Assembly: GCA_030765065.1 (NCBI GenBank)
Contig: CM060975.1
Location: forward strand, 201,290,007-201,354,006
Direction: 5' to 3'
From: Deroplatys truncata
Taxonomy: Eukaryota; Arthropoda; Insecta; Mantodea; Mantidae
DNA: 64,000 nucleotides
This document shows, in pieces, positions 1-11,634 of the stretch (the stretch's first letter is position 1; each line of letters begins with the position of its first letter). A program made the translations under genes and the position numbers. The notes beneath the pieces were generated by a model that was not told the DNA's origin, searched no databases, and saw only the letters and a program-made list of their open reading frames with translations.

Positions 1-595
1 TACGTAACTTCCTTGTTTACTAATTATTTACATGCTCTAAGGATTTGCTGACTTTCTGAACAATGCAGATTTAATACGTTACTAGTTGGCCACAATATGA
101 GTGCACTTGGAGGAGGGCACCACTGTTTTTGTTCACAATGTCTAACGTCATCAAAGCTAGGGATCAGAGAGATGTGAAGGACAAGGCAATAGAGGAATGC
201 ACAGTTGCATAATGAAAACAGAACTACATTTACAGGCCTCAACCTCATTAGTAAATGCAGTTCAGAACTGTGGATGTCTTCCTTACCTGACTATCCTTCT
301 GCTTCCCCATCCTTTTTTTCAGTAACTGTTTAGCTCCTCTTCACACTAAATGTACTCATATCATGGCTAGCTAGTACATTCTGACAGTATGAAAAATAAC
401 AACTCTTTTGGGAACAAATAACACTGTTTTTCACAAAACTATAACACACTTATAGGTCAACTAATGTCTACCACATAGATAACCTTGTTAAACCCATGTT
501 TCAACTACAGCTTACAGAATGCACTTATTTCTGTGGAAACTTTAAATTCTGTTCTTGTAAAGCAAAAACAACATGAAGCTTAGCAGAACTTAGTG
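1..595. other. Downstream flank of ankyrin gene 1
   Basis: No coding region or repeat is recognised. If the ankyrin gene at 596-1189 (minus) is expressed, this is its 3' UTR and downstream flank. The only poly(A)-like signal seen on the minus strand is an ATTAAA near 69-74, more than 500 bases after the stop, so the transcript end is uncertain. Confidence 0.4.
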
Positions 596-1189
596 CTATC
601 TGTTTAAAGATTTCAGCCACTGTACAACACCATTACGTCCTGTAAGCAATGCACAGTCAAGTGGTGTGTTACCATGTGCATTTGCTGCAGAAGTGTCAAA
701 ACCTCTGTTAATTAGCAATTTCACTACTGGAAGATATCCACCATAGCATGCTAAGTGAAGTGGCGTATCATCCATCCTCTCTCTAGAGTCTATTTTGGCC
801 CCATGATCCAACAGCAATTGGCACAGATATTTATCACCTAATTCTGCAGCACAGTGTAGAGGAGTGTATTCTGCCAAGCCTCCAATGTTTACATCCATAC
901 CAAAGTCTAAAAAGAGCTGCACTACACTCAAATGTCCTTCTCTTGCAGCAAGATGAAGCGCAGTATTACTTTGGGTGTCACGTGCTTGCACATCTGTGCC
1001 ATATTCCAACAGCATCTCTACGATTTTCTTATGTCCTATTCTTGCGGCAATGTGCAGTGCTCTTTGGCCTCGGAAGTTATATGTCTCCACATCAGCACTA
1101 AATAATAACAAAAGCTGTGCAGCTGACTGATCTCCCCTTTCTACTGCAGCTAAAAATGCCTGATTCTTTCCACTACTTCCCATAAGTTC
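596..1189 (-). CDS. Ankyrin-repeat protein, terminal exon (gene 1)
   Basis: The exon encodes about six ankyrin repeats of 33 residues, read as a short N-cap (QAFLAAVERGD), four full repeats carrying the TALHLAA / TPLHCAA / TPLHLAC signature, and a C-cap ending in VVQWLKSLNR then TAG. Ankyrin repeats are protein-binding scaffolds, and nothing here identifies the partner. An ATG lies at 1183-1181, but an acceptor (pyrimidine tract then cag) just upstream puts the exon start at 1189 in phase 0, adding Glu-Leu before the Met. The exon is therefore probably the last of a spliced gene, and the candidate exon at 4235-4400 ends in the matching phase. No signal peptide or membrane segment is visible. 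The reading frame is intact, with about 195 codons from the ATG. It is a different protein from the ankyrin protein at 51.7 kb. Confidence 0.85.
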   Translation of the reverse strand, partial: ELMGSSGKNQAFLAAVERGDQSAAQLLLLFSADVETYNFRGQRALHIAARIGHKKIVEMLLEYGTDVQARDTQSNTALHLAAREGHLSVVQLFLDFGMDVNIGGLAEYTPLHCAAELGDKYLCQLLLDHGAKIDSRERMDDTPLHLACYGGYLPVVKLLINRGFDTSAANAHGNTPLDCALLTGRNGVVQWLKSLNR

Positions 1190-1619
1190 CTGCCAAAAAG
1201 GAAAGATAAAAACTGAAAATTCAACAGAAAATAATATTTCATATCATCTAGAAAATAAACATATACTATCCTAAGCTTTTTTATTTATCTATTTGGGAAA
1301 AATGTAGTTGTAAACAGATCCATCAATTTATAATTCCCTGCACACAAAAGAGGTCTGAAATGACATGGTCACTGAAAATTTTTAGCCAAACTGGTATGTG
1401 AAGAGTGGTACGATGTATATATATATAAAAGTGTTCAAAATCTCTGTAAATCAATTGGATGATAACAAACTCTCCATTGAATATTTCCAGCAGATGGAGC
1501 AACATCCCACACTTCTCATGCCAGCATGACCGGAATTCAGTCCTTTTTTGGTGACATCAATTCAAAAGAACTTAGGTCATTCTGTTCACCTGATGTGATG
1601 CTGTCAGAATGTGTTTGTA

Positions 1620-2876
1620 CGAAGGCAGTCCCAGAAATACCCGACCTGACGTATATATAGTGGTTGTTTCAAACAAATGACTATGGTAGAAAGTACCACT
1701 CTTATAAAGCTTAAGTTTGAAGTTTGATGATGCTATGTTGTTTAGTAATTGTTTGGTAGCCATTAGTAGAGAACTCTCTCAGCAAATTTGTAAACATGGA
1801 TAAAACTGGCCATCGTTATGTAATACAATACTTTCATTTGAAAGGTCTTAGTCCAACTAATATTAAAGCTGAGCTAGATTCTACTCTGGGGGAGTCTGCT
1901 CCTTCGTTTACAACAGTAAATATTGGGTGGCAGAGTTTAAGCAAGGCCGTATAAGCTGCCAAGATGAACATTGCAGTGGTCGACCAAATAAGATGACCAT
2001 GCAGAAATTGTGAAGAAAATCCACAAAATGGTATTGGATGACCGTTGACTGAAAGTGCGCGAGCTAGCACACATCTTAAGCATTTCAAAAAGTGCTATAC
2101 ATTGTACACTAACTGAAAATACAGACATGAGAAAGCTGTGTGCCACGTTTTCTCACAATGGAACAAAAGCAGCATCGTGAGGATGTTTCAGTCGAGTGTT
2201 TGGCGATGTTTTGCTGCAATAAAGCAGAGTTTTTGCATCAATTCATAACCATTAATGAAACATGGGTCCATGACTTTACACCCGAGATGAAGGAATGGTC
2301 AAAACAGTGCATTTAAAGGGGAGAATCAGCTCCAAAGAAGGCGAAGACAGTTCCATTTGCAGGCAAGGTCTGTCAGTTTTTTGGGATGCACGTGGGATAA
2401 TTTTCATCAATTATCTTCATAAAGGAAAATCAATCAATGGCGAGTATTATGCAAACTGATTGCAGCATTTGAATGATGAAATCAAGCAAAAATGGCCGCA
2501 TTTAGCAAAAAAGAAAGTTCTGTTTCATCAAGACAATGCACTAATTCACACATCCATTATTGCAAAAATAAAGGAGTTAAAGTTCAAATTGCTTTCTCAT
2601 GCACCCTATTTGCCAGACTTAGCCTCCGCTGATTATTTTCTGTTTCCAAAGTTGAAGAAATGGCTTGGTGGTAAAAGATTGAAGAGGTGGAGTTTGCAGT
2701 TGATGGATATTTTGCAGAACTCGATGGTTCTCACTATAAACAGGGTATTGAAGCTATTGAACATCGCTGGGAAAAGTGTATCGAGCTGAAAGGGGACTAT
2801 GTAGAGAAATAAAGATTTTGTCCCCAACATTTTTTTGTTTTCTTTGATAGATCGAGTACTTCTGGGACAGCCCTCA
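1620..2876 (+). mobile_element. Mariner-type DNA transposon 1, decayed
   Basis: The element has the standard mariner length (1257 bases) and is flanked by TA at 1618-1619 and 2877-2878. Its terminal inverted repeats of about 28 bases read roughly GAGGGCTGTCCCAGAAGTA from each end. The transposase region runs from an ATG near 1797 to about 2812. The N-terminal helix-turn-helix part (HLKGLSPTNIKAEL) is visible. Of the DD34D catalytic core, HQDNA and the later SADYFLF motif survive, but the first Asp appears as Asn in TINETWVH. At least one single-base loss near 1920 and several stops break the frame, so it cannot encode a full transposase. It sits in the putative intron of ankyrin gene 1. Confidence 0.9.
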
Positions 2877-3307
2877 TATATATAAATTTCTAATTGCTGG
2901 CACATATTAAAGAAAGATTTTTTAACAAACTCTAATAAATGCCTATGCAGCATTCCTCTTTCTCTTCTATACATACTTACTTTCCTACAAAGCCAGTTCC
3001 CAACAAATCTTGTATATGAAAATATGAATGTCAACACTTTGTAAAGCTAGGCATTAGTAAATGCTGTCAATGAACTTGCAAAATTGCATATCTATCTTTT
3101 ACTTATTTTATGGAATAAACATAAAATCTATTTACTTCCACCTTTTGTATGTTATGACAATCAAAACCATGGAATTCATAATAAACAATTCATAAAGTAT
3201 ATAATAAAGTATTTAGTCCAAATGTACTGTTTTTCTTCTACTGTAAAATTAGTAAATATATGTCATTTTCCAAGTTTACTGATATGAACATAATGTACTT
3301 TCTTCAC

Positions 3308-3804
3308 CTGCAATCGCTTCTCTGTACAAACTAGGAACCCCAGTGGTAGCAATAAAGTTCACATTCTCTTTCTTTCTCACATGTAGGAAAAATATCACAG
3401 TTGATAATTTATTCGGAAAATTCATTACACTTTGTTGCAAGGCTGGCATTTGTTTTTTTCTTTTCTTTTAAGTTTCATTTATACCCCACCTTTAACTACA
3501 ATGGTCTAATTAGCCTTTCCTTTGAAACATATTATTGTCTATAGGCAATATGTTGAGCATATTTGCTTGTCACTGGATTTCTGGTAAACTTTGGGTTTTA
3601 TTCATTAGATCACACACACAAATTCACATTCTCAATCATACTTCCAGACCCTGGGGAGGATAGGGAATGATCCTGGCTAGAGAAACATTCCCACCCCCAG
3701 GCAGAATCGAACCTGGAACCCCTTGCACAGCAGGCAGGTGCTCTACTGACTGAGCAACAAAGCCAGCCATTGGCATGTTCTCTAATGTGTTGGTGAAGAA
3801 TATT
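3308..3804 (-). pseudogene. Broken duplicate of the 4235-4400 exon, split by a SINE
   Basis: The outer parts (3308-3449 and 3771-3804) match the exon at 4235-4400, and the flanking intron sequence is also similar: both contain the same AATTCATAATAAACAAT block, and both donors follow TTGCAG or TTGCAG-like ends. This makes a tandem duplication of about 0.9 kb. This copy carries a one-base length difference in the middle of the coding part and a 321-base SINE insertion, so it cannot be read through. The equivalent of the LLPPGLLAHIEKQLQ end is still recognisable in a shifted frame. I infer that this is a dead exon copy. Confidence 0.65.
3450..3770 (-). mobile_element. tRNA-derived SINE
   Basis: On the minus strand the element starts with a tRNA-like head at about 3770-3695. 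It has an A-box-like TTGCTCAGTCAG and a clear B-box GGTTCGATTCT, followed by an unrelated body and an A-rich tail near 3450. A 6-base direct repeat, TGGCAT (3444-3449 and 3771-3776), flanks it as a target-site duplication. It interrupts a duplicated exon copy. Confidence 0.8.
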
Positions 3805-4234
3805 CTGCATCAACTAAGAGATTTTCCATTAAAGAAAAATTAGATCTATATATTAAACTACCATAACAGCAATCAAATAAGTGTTTAATGAAATGAGATG
3901 TATTGTCAATCATGGGATTATAAGCGTTCATGGTGCCATGAAATATAAGAAAAAATAATAAATATGTACAATTAATTACAGTCTCACATTGCCTCGCTTA
4001 ACGCTTGCAAAATTGCTAATTTTAAGAATTAACAAAGTCCATTTACCATTTGCATATAATGACAATCAAAACTATGGAATTCATAATAAACAATACATAA
4101 TGTCTGTAACACAATATTTAGTCTAAATATGTTAAAAAGCTGAATGCAAATGTATTGTTTTTCTTCTATTGTAGAATTAGTGAACATATGTCATTTTCCA
4201 AGTTCATGATATGAATATAATGCACTTTCTTTAC

Positions 4235-4400
4235 CTGCAATTGCTTCTCAATATGAGCTAGGAGCCCCGGTGGTAGCAATGCCATCATGTTCTCTTTCTT
4301 TCTCACATGTACGAAAATTACCCACAGGCATTTATTTTGAAGATTCATTACGCCTTGTTGCAAGTCTGGCATGTTCTCTAATGCTTTAGTGAAGAATATT
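4235..4400 (-). CDS. Candidate upstream exon of ankyrin gene 1
   Basis: On the minus strand a possible acceptor (gatgcag) precedes an open stretch that reads IFFTKALENMPDLQQ at its start and LLPPGLLAHIEKQLQ at its end, followed by a strong donor (CAG/GTAAAG) in phase 0. The terminal ankyrin exon at 1189 also begins in phase 0, so the two are compatible. Conservation of the block in two tandem copies (this one and 3308-3804) supports some function. The peptide matches no domain I can name. The acceptor position is the weak point: a second acceptor nine bases further upstream would put a stop in this frame. Whether it is translated or is 5' UTR cannot be settled here. Confidence 0.45.
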
Positions 4401-4639
4401 CTGCATCAACTGAAAGAAATTCCATTAAAGAAAAATAAGATCTACATGTGAAACAATCACAACAGCATTCAAAATAATTATAATAATATTTTTAGATTAG
4501 ATTAAATTTGTTATCAACCATAGGAATATAAAAGTTCATGGTGCTATAAAATATAAGAAAAAGTAATAAATATATACAACTAATCACTGTATACAGTAAA
4601 ATTACACACCAATATAAATAATACTATTAAAATGTATTT

Positions 4640-4830
4640 ACTAATTCAATTGAATAAAAACTGTGTTGCAATAATAAACATTTCACTTCGTGTTTAAATA
4701 TAGCTTCTGAGATGGTAAGTTTAAAATTATCAGGTAACTTGTATAATTTAATCCCAGAATGTCTAATGCTTCTACTGCATAAAGAAGTATCATGAGAATT
4801 ATGCTTCAAGGTGCCAGTTTTCAAATTTGT
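4640..4830 (-). mobile_element. Tail fragment of a retrotransposon polyprotein
   Basis: The minus strand encodes a short stretch with SGIKLYKLPDNFKL followed by LLLQHSFYSIELV. This resembles the spacing of the C-terminal tail seen in many insect reverse-transcriptase elements (GIKLYN-LP ... FYSI). A cognate fragment lies at 17690-17960. No reverse-transcriptase motif is adjacent, so only a 3' stub is present. The clade is undetermined. Confidence 0.45.
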
Positions 4831-5039
4831 TATTCAGTGGGTCCAGTTACTACTTTCACTGCAGGATTTTGCTTCTTGCTTTATTTGCTCCTGAATGTAT
4901 GCCATCTCCTGCCAAAGCACAATGATGTCCTGTTGATAGGGAAGCAGTTCTCCATAGCAGCTTACAGAATGTGAAGGAGATAATGGGGCCTCCTCAAAAA
5001 GATTTTCCAGTGTTCATTGAATATCCTGAACATCCTTCC

Positions 5040-5460
5040 CTGTTACCTGGGGGGGGGGCCACTTGGAAGTGGGTTCGAGGCCTGTACCTCCCATGAGGTA
5101 TATGTCCTGAATTTCGGTCGCTGCCGACAAGCATTGTCTATTCTCCGGCAAGGAAGCAGAGGGCACACCTCTAACAGGTGCATCTGCACATGTTCTCTGA
5201 CCTCAATATTTACAATATCACAAGTAGATGCAGAACCTGAGGGCCAAGGCCCATGCGGGGCCATCGACCCTGTAGCCAATCTTGTGACGTGGGTTCTGCA
5301 GCAGGCTTCCATTTACGTTTAATGGATAAGTTAGGGGTATCCCCCGAGGCCAATGTGAAGGGGCGCTGGTTCCGGAGTTGCGCATTCTTCTAGACAGCAC
5401 CAGAAACTCCTCACCCCCTGCTGAGTAACTTCCCTGTAATTTGACCATGTCGGCGTATGA
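5040..5460. other. GC-rich island of unknown origin
   Basis: This block is clearly more GC-rich than its surroundings and contains a G-run at 5051-5059 and a tRNA-B-box-like GGGTTCGAGGCC. It reads open in several frames in both directions, which is expected from its composition. It resembles the untranslated part of a retroposon more than a gene, but I recognise no family. The rest of 5460-6740 shows nothing I can identify. Confidence 0.3.
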
Positions 5461-6745
5461 GATTTGCTGGCAAGTATCTGGGGAACCTCATACAAAGAAA
5501 TCGGCAATTCTTCAATGTTAGCATTAATCTGAAAACAGATACCGGGGATTTGCGCGCCTCCGTTGTGGAATGTACCTGCTTACAATTAACGCAGTATAAT
5601 TGGGCCAAGAGGCATTCCAGCTGGACGTCTAAATGGTCCTGCCCGCATTTCACATTACGACAAAATTTTGTCTATATGATATTAGCCAAAATTGGTGCAG
5701 ACTACGACCCGTTCTGCATATGGTTTTACTATAAAACGTTGATTATATATTCACGGAAGGTATATACGTTGGAATATGAGTAGCATCATTTTCCTTTTGT
5801 TACATCGACAACGGAAAAATTTATCGAGGGTTTTACCGTGGTTAAATCTGACCGGCCGTGAACGTCAAAGCCAAAAGAAACACTCCATGGACGCATCCTG
5901 ATGAAGTCTGGGTCTGTCTGGTATTTTCTAGTCTTTAACGTCTTAGACTTGTGGGCGACAGGTGTCTTAAATATCCTGACCGAAGACGTAACGAAAACCC
6001 GGTATTCACAGTGTTACATATAGGTACTATAGTTGAAGCATAGTTCCAAGAACGATGCAGAAATAAGAGGAGCAATGGGTTTGGTACTATTAGTAGGAAA
6101 ATTTTCAGAAATGTTAGGATACATTACTTGCAGATATATAAAAATCCGGTAATCTAACGAGGTCAGTACCTATGTTTGAGGTGCCAAAGAGGTGGGGGAG
6201 TAGCGTGTGTATCCCAAATGCAAGAACTTACGTGTCCAAATATTGTCTGGGGATAGGTATATACATATTTCTCCCTCTCTGTTTCAGAAGGCGAATGTCG
6301 ACTAAGCTGTGACTAAGCTCAATGAAACTTTAATCCCTGTGAAAAGAAAGGGGGGAAAAATCCATAATTCAGCATACCTATTTTTCTACTCGACTGTAAG
6401 GCCAGCTTTTCCCACGTGTTCACTTAAGGTTATTATTTCTATCTTTTCTTATAAACAGCATGGTAAATTTAATTACATATCTACTCATGTTTAGAGAAAC
6501 TTGGGACTACTTTTGCTTTCCCCCATTGCACGCTTAGAGACTCCTGTTTTATTAAGTACAAGAATCGTATCTACGAGTTTTATTTGCGCAAAGGACCTCA
6601 GATCTTACTCCTTACACCTCCGTTATAATGAATTTTCTATGTTCTGGAGAACTTGTATCTTCACCTCCATTGCAACATATCGAGGAGTTTAAACCACCGC
6701 AGAAGAATGGCTTGCATTTACGGCAAAGCTCGAAGATGCACTAGC

Positions 6746-6746
<1 letters not shown>

Positions 6747-6814
<68 letters not shown>
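6747..6814 (+). repeat. (TTA)n microsatellite
   Basis: A near-pure trinucleotide run of more than 20 units. In one frame it gives a long tyrosine run, which is an artefact of the repeat and not a protein. Confidence 0.95.
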
Positions 6815-6817
<3 letters not shown>

Positions 6818-6835
6818 TGTTTTAGTATTAGTATA

Positions 6836-6910
6836 GCTGCTAGTCGTCTGCTATGGACGGCGTGGGCGTGGCGCCAGTTGCCGTTGCATCTCCTCGGGAG
6901 CGAGAAGCCG
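6836..6910 (+). repeat. Dispersed core repeat, diverged copy
   Basis: It contains GTCGTCTGCTA, then a GCGTGGGCGTGG stretch and TTGCCGTTGC, in the same order as the much closer pair at 7876-7955 (plus) and 16382-16465 (minus). The region 6910-7876 holds no other feature I can support. Confidence 0.45.
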
Positions 6911-7875
6911 GAGAGAAAACTCATTGCTGTTCAAAATCTGGCAACTGGGGTAAATTTACGAGTGTGCGGTTTCTTTAACCAAACCGATTTTTAGTTAAAC
7001 CTTTTAAGGCTAACATTTGCATCATAAAAGAGCAAGTAGACTTGGTTGGGCTGGCAATTATTCTTGTTTAATATTACTACTAATAGGTATTATTTTCTTT
7101 CGTTTATCTCCGCATTTTAATTGGCTGCTTAATAACGTGAAAATCTGGATGGACTGACAATTACTGTTAAAGTTATATTATTTACTATAATTACTTTTCC
7201 TGCCATATGTATTAACTGTTAGCAACACACCAGCTATTACTTGATAGCGGCATGTTGCCTATTCATTACATTCCTTAATTAAACCAAAAATATAATTTAC
7301 CCAATGTAAGACTGAGCAGTACAGTTGCGGAATAAATGAGAGCCTCTTCATATTGTGATGAAATAACCTTTGGCTAAGTTAAGTGCCACATAACCTCGCA
7401 CAATTCCCCAGTAAGTAAATAAATGCATTTCATAGCGGGATTACGATATTTCTAATGAAATAAACTTAAGCTAATACATGAATTATGCACAGGCACGATA
7501 AGTAATGGATGTGTTCCGCATTCATATCTGCATTTTCTATGATCCGTTTCAGATCCACTTCCGGTCCTTTCCGCAAACACTACCTCCTTCATATGTCACT
7601 TCCATTCCTCTATGGAACTCCGACGGACTCACCTTCCTGCCAACCAACACATCCCTCTAGCGTTTTTCAACATTGCAAAGTTGGCATAGTTTAGCGACGT
7701 GACGTAAAACAGGGAGAGGCTGACAGCAACATTACGATAGTTTTTGTGTAAGAAATAGCATGTGTGAGTTACAGTTACAAAATTAAGTATTTTTCTTAAA
7801 CAATTTCGATCTAACAAATACGTTTTCTTCTTTTTAAGAAAATCATATTTATATTCATTCAAACTCATATGTAGA

Positions 7876-7955
7876 TTTGGTGGTAATGATGTGTTATAGC
7901 GGCTGTCGTCTGCTAGCGAGCGGCCTGGGTGTGGCTTAGGTGGTTGTTGCCAACG
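7876..7955 (+). repeat. Dispersed core repeat, plus copy
   Basis: About 80 bases (from ATTTGGTGGTAATGATGTG to the GTTGCCAAC end) recur inverted at 16382-16465 with only a few differences. A (TTA)n run follows at 8076. Function is unknown. The two copies enclose 8.4 kb that is almost wholly repeats. Confidence 0.7.
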
Positions 7956-8074
7956 GTGAGAATCGAAAACACGCTGTAGGCATAACATGTAGCCAACCCA
8001 TGCACGCAATGTACAGCGAGCCAATGTAGTTGTATACTTATACGGCCCGCGTGTTGTTATTTATCGTTGTTGAT

Positions 8075-8075
<1 letters not shown>

Positions 8076-8130
<55 letters not shown>

Positions 8131-8148
8131 TATTATTATTATTATTAT
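8076..8148 (+). repeat. (TTA)n microsatellite
   Basis: A run of TTA units interrupted once near 8130. Confidence 0.95.
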
Positions 8149-8186
8149 AATCATCGGCATCCAAATAAAGCATTTGTGAAAACGTC

Positions 8187-8850
8187 GTGTGTGTCATAAC
8201 TCAAAACGAAAAGTCGGATAAATACCTAAACTCCCTTTACATGGAATATTTTTGGGAATTTTTGATGTTTTAAACATGGCTGAAACGGTTTTGATTAAAA
8301 TACCATACATTAAAAATATTTACAATGCAAATAAAATGTATATCTCGGATTTTCGGGAAAGAGCCTATGAAGTGCTTCATTCGGAAGGAATTTGTTATAA
8401 CCTTGTATAACTGGTAATCGTTAAGTGATAGAGGAAGACGTGCTACACCAAAAATGTAAATCTCTTTAAAGCTACAATATATTTAACATAAGCTTTATTG
8501 TGGCATGAGCCCTTTCTGAGATATCCCTTATTAAATGTGCGAATTGCTCATTTTTTGAAAGTTTCAATTGTTCAATTTTTTTGGCCATTATCTTAAATTT
8601 CTTTCAACATTCAGTTGTTTCTCGTGATGTCATAGAAACAGAATGGAATTTTAAAGCAGCGTATAGCGTCCAGTTTTTAAACATCTGACTATTGCTGTTC
8701 TCTTTGTATCGATAACGAAATGTGTAATGTAGATATTTCTGCAACGTCTTTTTTTTATATTAAAATGTAGTAGACAGAAAAAAAGTTGATTAAGAATTAT
8801 TGATGTATCTACTAAAAAACGATAGAGGGTAGAGAAAGTCATGTGAATGA
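8187..8850 (-). mobile_element. Family A repeat, minus copy
   Basis: Read on the minus strand, this follows the internal order shared by other family A copies: the left end with ACTTTCTCTAC, the MITE-like AT-rich body, the TTTTAATCAAAA block, and the part ending at a TTATGACACACAC stretch. The right-end ~100-base module is missing. No coding capacity is seen. Confidence 0.7.
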
Positions 8851-9179
8851 ATCAATTGTAATTTTATTATTGTTTTTTATAAAAGGAGTTGAAAGCAAAT
8901 TAACTTTCTGTGCTACCAAGCTACAAAGAATGTCATTATTAAAGCGTTTTGAGCTACTAAATATATGCTTTTCAGCAATTCCTTTTTTTCAGTCTGTACA
9001 AAGCAAGAAATATTAAATGAATGAATTTTCGGGTAAAGCAGCTGTAATATAAAATGATTTTTCAGACTTAGAACACCCCTAAGGCTGTTATAAGATTATG
9101 CAAACTTTCAAACATTTATTATACACTTTTAAGTGCAAAGGTGCAATGACATATCCTGGAATATTATCACAAATGCTAA

Positions 9180-9345
9180 CACAAGAAAATATTGGTTTGC
9201 CTCAAACTGTACATCTTTCCTGCATTTTAGAGCATTTCATAGTTTCCTAGATACTTAGCGCAATACAAAATTCAATCAGAATGAACGGGAGTTCACAGGC
9301 TATTTCCAGAAAATTCAAAATGCATGCTTTATTTGAACTCAGCAG
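9180..9345 (+). mobile_element. Family A fragment leading into a minisatellite
   Basis: The block holds the family A middle segment (AGAATGAACGGGAGTTCAC, then CCAGAAAATTCAAAA) in plus orientation. It stops where a CA-rich 60-base minisatellite starts. In complete copies a CA microsatellite occurs further along in this direction, so the array may have grown from it. Confidence 0.5.
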
Positions 9346-9360
9346 CACCACATTAACACT

Positions 9361-9780
9361 CCGTAGCTCACACACTCGCCTTCAAACACTACAAATCACT
9401 AGCAAAAACACACCCACACTCCAAAGCGAACACACTCGCCTTCAAACACTACAAATCACTAGCACAAACACACTCACACTCCAAAGCCAACACACTCGCA
9501 ATCAAACACTACAATACACCACCACAAACACACTCAACACCAAAGCTCACACCCACACAGTCACACACTACAACTCACTAGCAAAAACACCTGATTTTTC
9601 AAAGCTCACACACTCGCAGTCACAGACTACAACTCACTAGCAGAAACACACCCACACTCCAAAGCTGACACACCCCCAGTCACAAACTGCTACTCACCAG
9701 CAAAACACACTCAAACTCCAAAGGCCACACACTCGCAATCAAACACTACAACTCACCAGCAAAACACACTCACAGTTCAC
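9361..9780 (+). repeat. 60-base minisatellite, about 7 units
   Basis: Units begin at 9361, 9421, 9481 and so on, with a period of 59-60 bases. The key words are CACACTCGC, AAACACTACAA and ACTAGCAAAAACACAC. Because 60 is a multiple of three, one plus frame gives a 20-residue peptide repeat (HTRLQTLQITS). No start context, splice site or codon bias suggests it is translated. The array is followed by a C-run at 9781. Confidence 0.85.
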
Positions 9781-9782
9781 CC

Positions 9783-10640
9783 CCCCCCCCAGGGGCTCAC
9801 TACGTGAGTATGGCTTTGACGTACCCAGAGTGTCCGAGCCAGTCCTCACCCTCATCTGGACTAGCCACGTTAACTTCATTTATTTTACTGTTTCTTTTCT
9901 ACAATTATTTCTTATACTGGGTTCAGGTTCTATGGTTTTATTAACACCTGTCTCACCAACAGGGATCTTTTCTATTTCCGTGGTTGCTGTCCCACTGTTT
10001 CAACGCAGCTTCCAACCCCCCAGGGGCTCACTTTATGTGAGTACGGGTTTGGCACACCCGGGGTCCCGAGTCACTCATCACCATCGTCATCCCTCCACCC
10101 TTATCCGGTCGAGGTGGGTTCGTCCTCTTGACCGGGAGACACAAGATGCGCTCTCATGCGTTCTTTTCATTTCGTTCCATACCCCCCTCGCCACGCTTCT
10201 TTTTTCTCTAATCTATTTACAAACATTTCGCACCACGACCATTCACATATCTCTTTTTCTTCCTCGCCGGCCTACCTTGCGTGTGAAACGCCCACACACT
10301 TTTGGTTTATTTTCCAATTTTATTTTAATCCTCCGTGGACACAGTCTGACGGATACCCGCGCACTGGGTGCGCAGCTGGGTGAGTGGATAATGGCGTCAT
10401 CCCCACTACCCGGGGTCGTCATGTAGGGTGTGTGTTCGTATCTGCTGTTCAACTGCAGTCCCGCGGGGGGGGGGGGGGCACTACATGAGCTGCTGACTTC
10501 CCACGGCCATTGTGTCCCTCTGTCTATGTTCTGGGATGTGTGACCCTGGGGTGAGACCGGTATGGATAGGCCACTCACCCAAGCCGGGGTAACGCCCGGG
10601 AAGACAGAGCCTGAAGTCGGAGACGATTGCAGTGCTGGAG
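9783..10640. other. GC-rich block with a duplicated 70-base motif
   Basis: A motif starting CCAGGGGCTCACT and containing the CTCACTACGTGAG palindrome occurs at 9790-9850 and again at 10020-10090. A G-run lies at 10466-10478. The composition is unlike the AT-rich surroundings and may mark the 5' untranslated part of a retroposon whose 3' end is at 10865-11197. I recognise no protein in either strand. Confidence 0.35.
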
Positions 10641-10864
10641 GATTTATTTCGCTATGGAGCCCTCTTTCTCCATTATTAATAACACGCCGAAAAGTTTTGG
10701 TAACAGAAGTAGCACCACCGTCATCTGGTTGTTACTTAGTCATTACGCAAACAGAGAAAGGACAAACGTTTGAGAAGGTGAACCCTTTTATAATACAGAA
10801 GGGCATTGACTCTATTGCTGGTCCGGTTCATTCCTTCGCCTCACCTCGGTTCATTGTTGGTTCA

Positions 10865-11197
10865 GAGTAAGTCCGATCAAAAAAGTAAGACTTTGTTGCG
10901 CGCAACGCTTCTCCACGGTTATCCCATCCGTGTTGAGAAGCACCGCACCTTGAATTCCTGTCGAGGCGTCGTTACAACCCGGCGGAGGGCGATGGATTTT
11001 TTCGGACGTAAAAATCTTTAGCACGGCTTCCTTTTGAAGGGAAGTAAAGCCGGTGGTCCCGTGTCGTAGATTTACGGCAAGTAAAAGAACCTCAAGCCTG
11101 ATAAAGAGGCCTCTGAGCAAAATTTCCGGCCTTTCACGCCCAATATAGAATAGGACGCTAAGGACCATAGTAGTTAAAGAGCGTCCATAAATAAAAC
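10865..11197 (+). mobile_element. 3' end of a non-LTR element or SINE, longer copy
   Basis: From about 10997 it matches the block at 37845-38045 closely (GGCTTCC, AAGTAAAGCC, GTCGTAGATTTAC, CGCCCAATATAGAAT). The other copy is shorter at its left end and ends in an AAAT-type tail, the pattern of 5'-truncated retroposition. A short hairpin (arms GCTTCTC and GAGAAGC) lies at 10909-10942. No coding region remains. Confidence 0.6.
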
Positions 11198-11424
11198 TCA
11201 CTTCAATTTAATTTCGGCATACGCGATAATGAAGGTACATATATCCAATGAAGGTGCGCATGCCGCTGCCAAGAGTGCCATTTTATCCCAATCTTATTTT
11301 AGCCTCTGTGTTCCTGCGGATGATTTTAATCATTACTTAAAGAAGTCTATTTCTCCGGTTGTTTTGGTGCCTGGTCCTCTGTCCAGCACACTCCAATGCT
11401 CACATACACACAAAATCATACACT

Positions 11425-11634
11425 CATGCTCCACAACTCATTAAAACAAACACACACTCAGGCACTACAACTCATTAAAACACACAGCCTCTGGCACTAC
11501 AACTCATTAAAACACACACTCAGGCACTACAACTCATTAAAACACACACACTCAGGCATTACAACTCATTAAAACACACACACTCAGGCATTACAACTCA
11601 TTAAAACACACACACTCAGGCGTTACAACTCATT

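Noticed and set aside
1834-2146. Minus-strand frames over mariner 1
   Set aside because: They lie antisense to the decayed transposase and match nothing.
6653-6994. Long tyrosine-rich open frame
   Set aside because: It is only the (TTA)n microsatellite read in one frame.
9281-9640. Protein with 20-residue repeats (HTRLQTLQ)
   Set aside because: The 60-base DNA period forces an open periodic frame; the first part of the frame is family A repeat.
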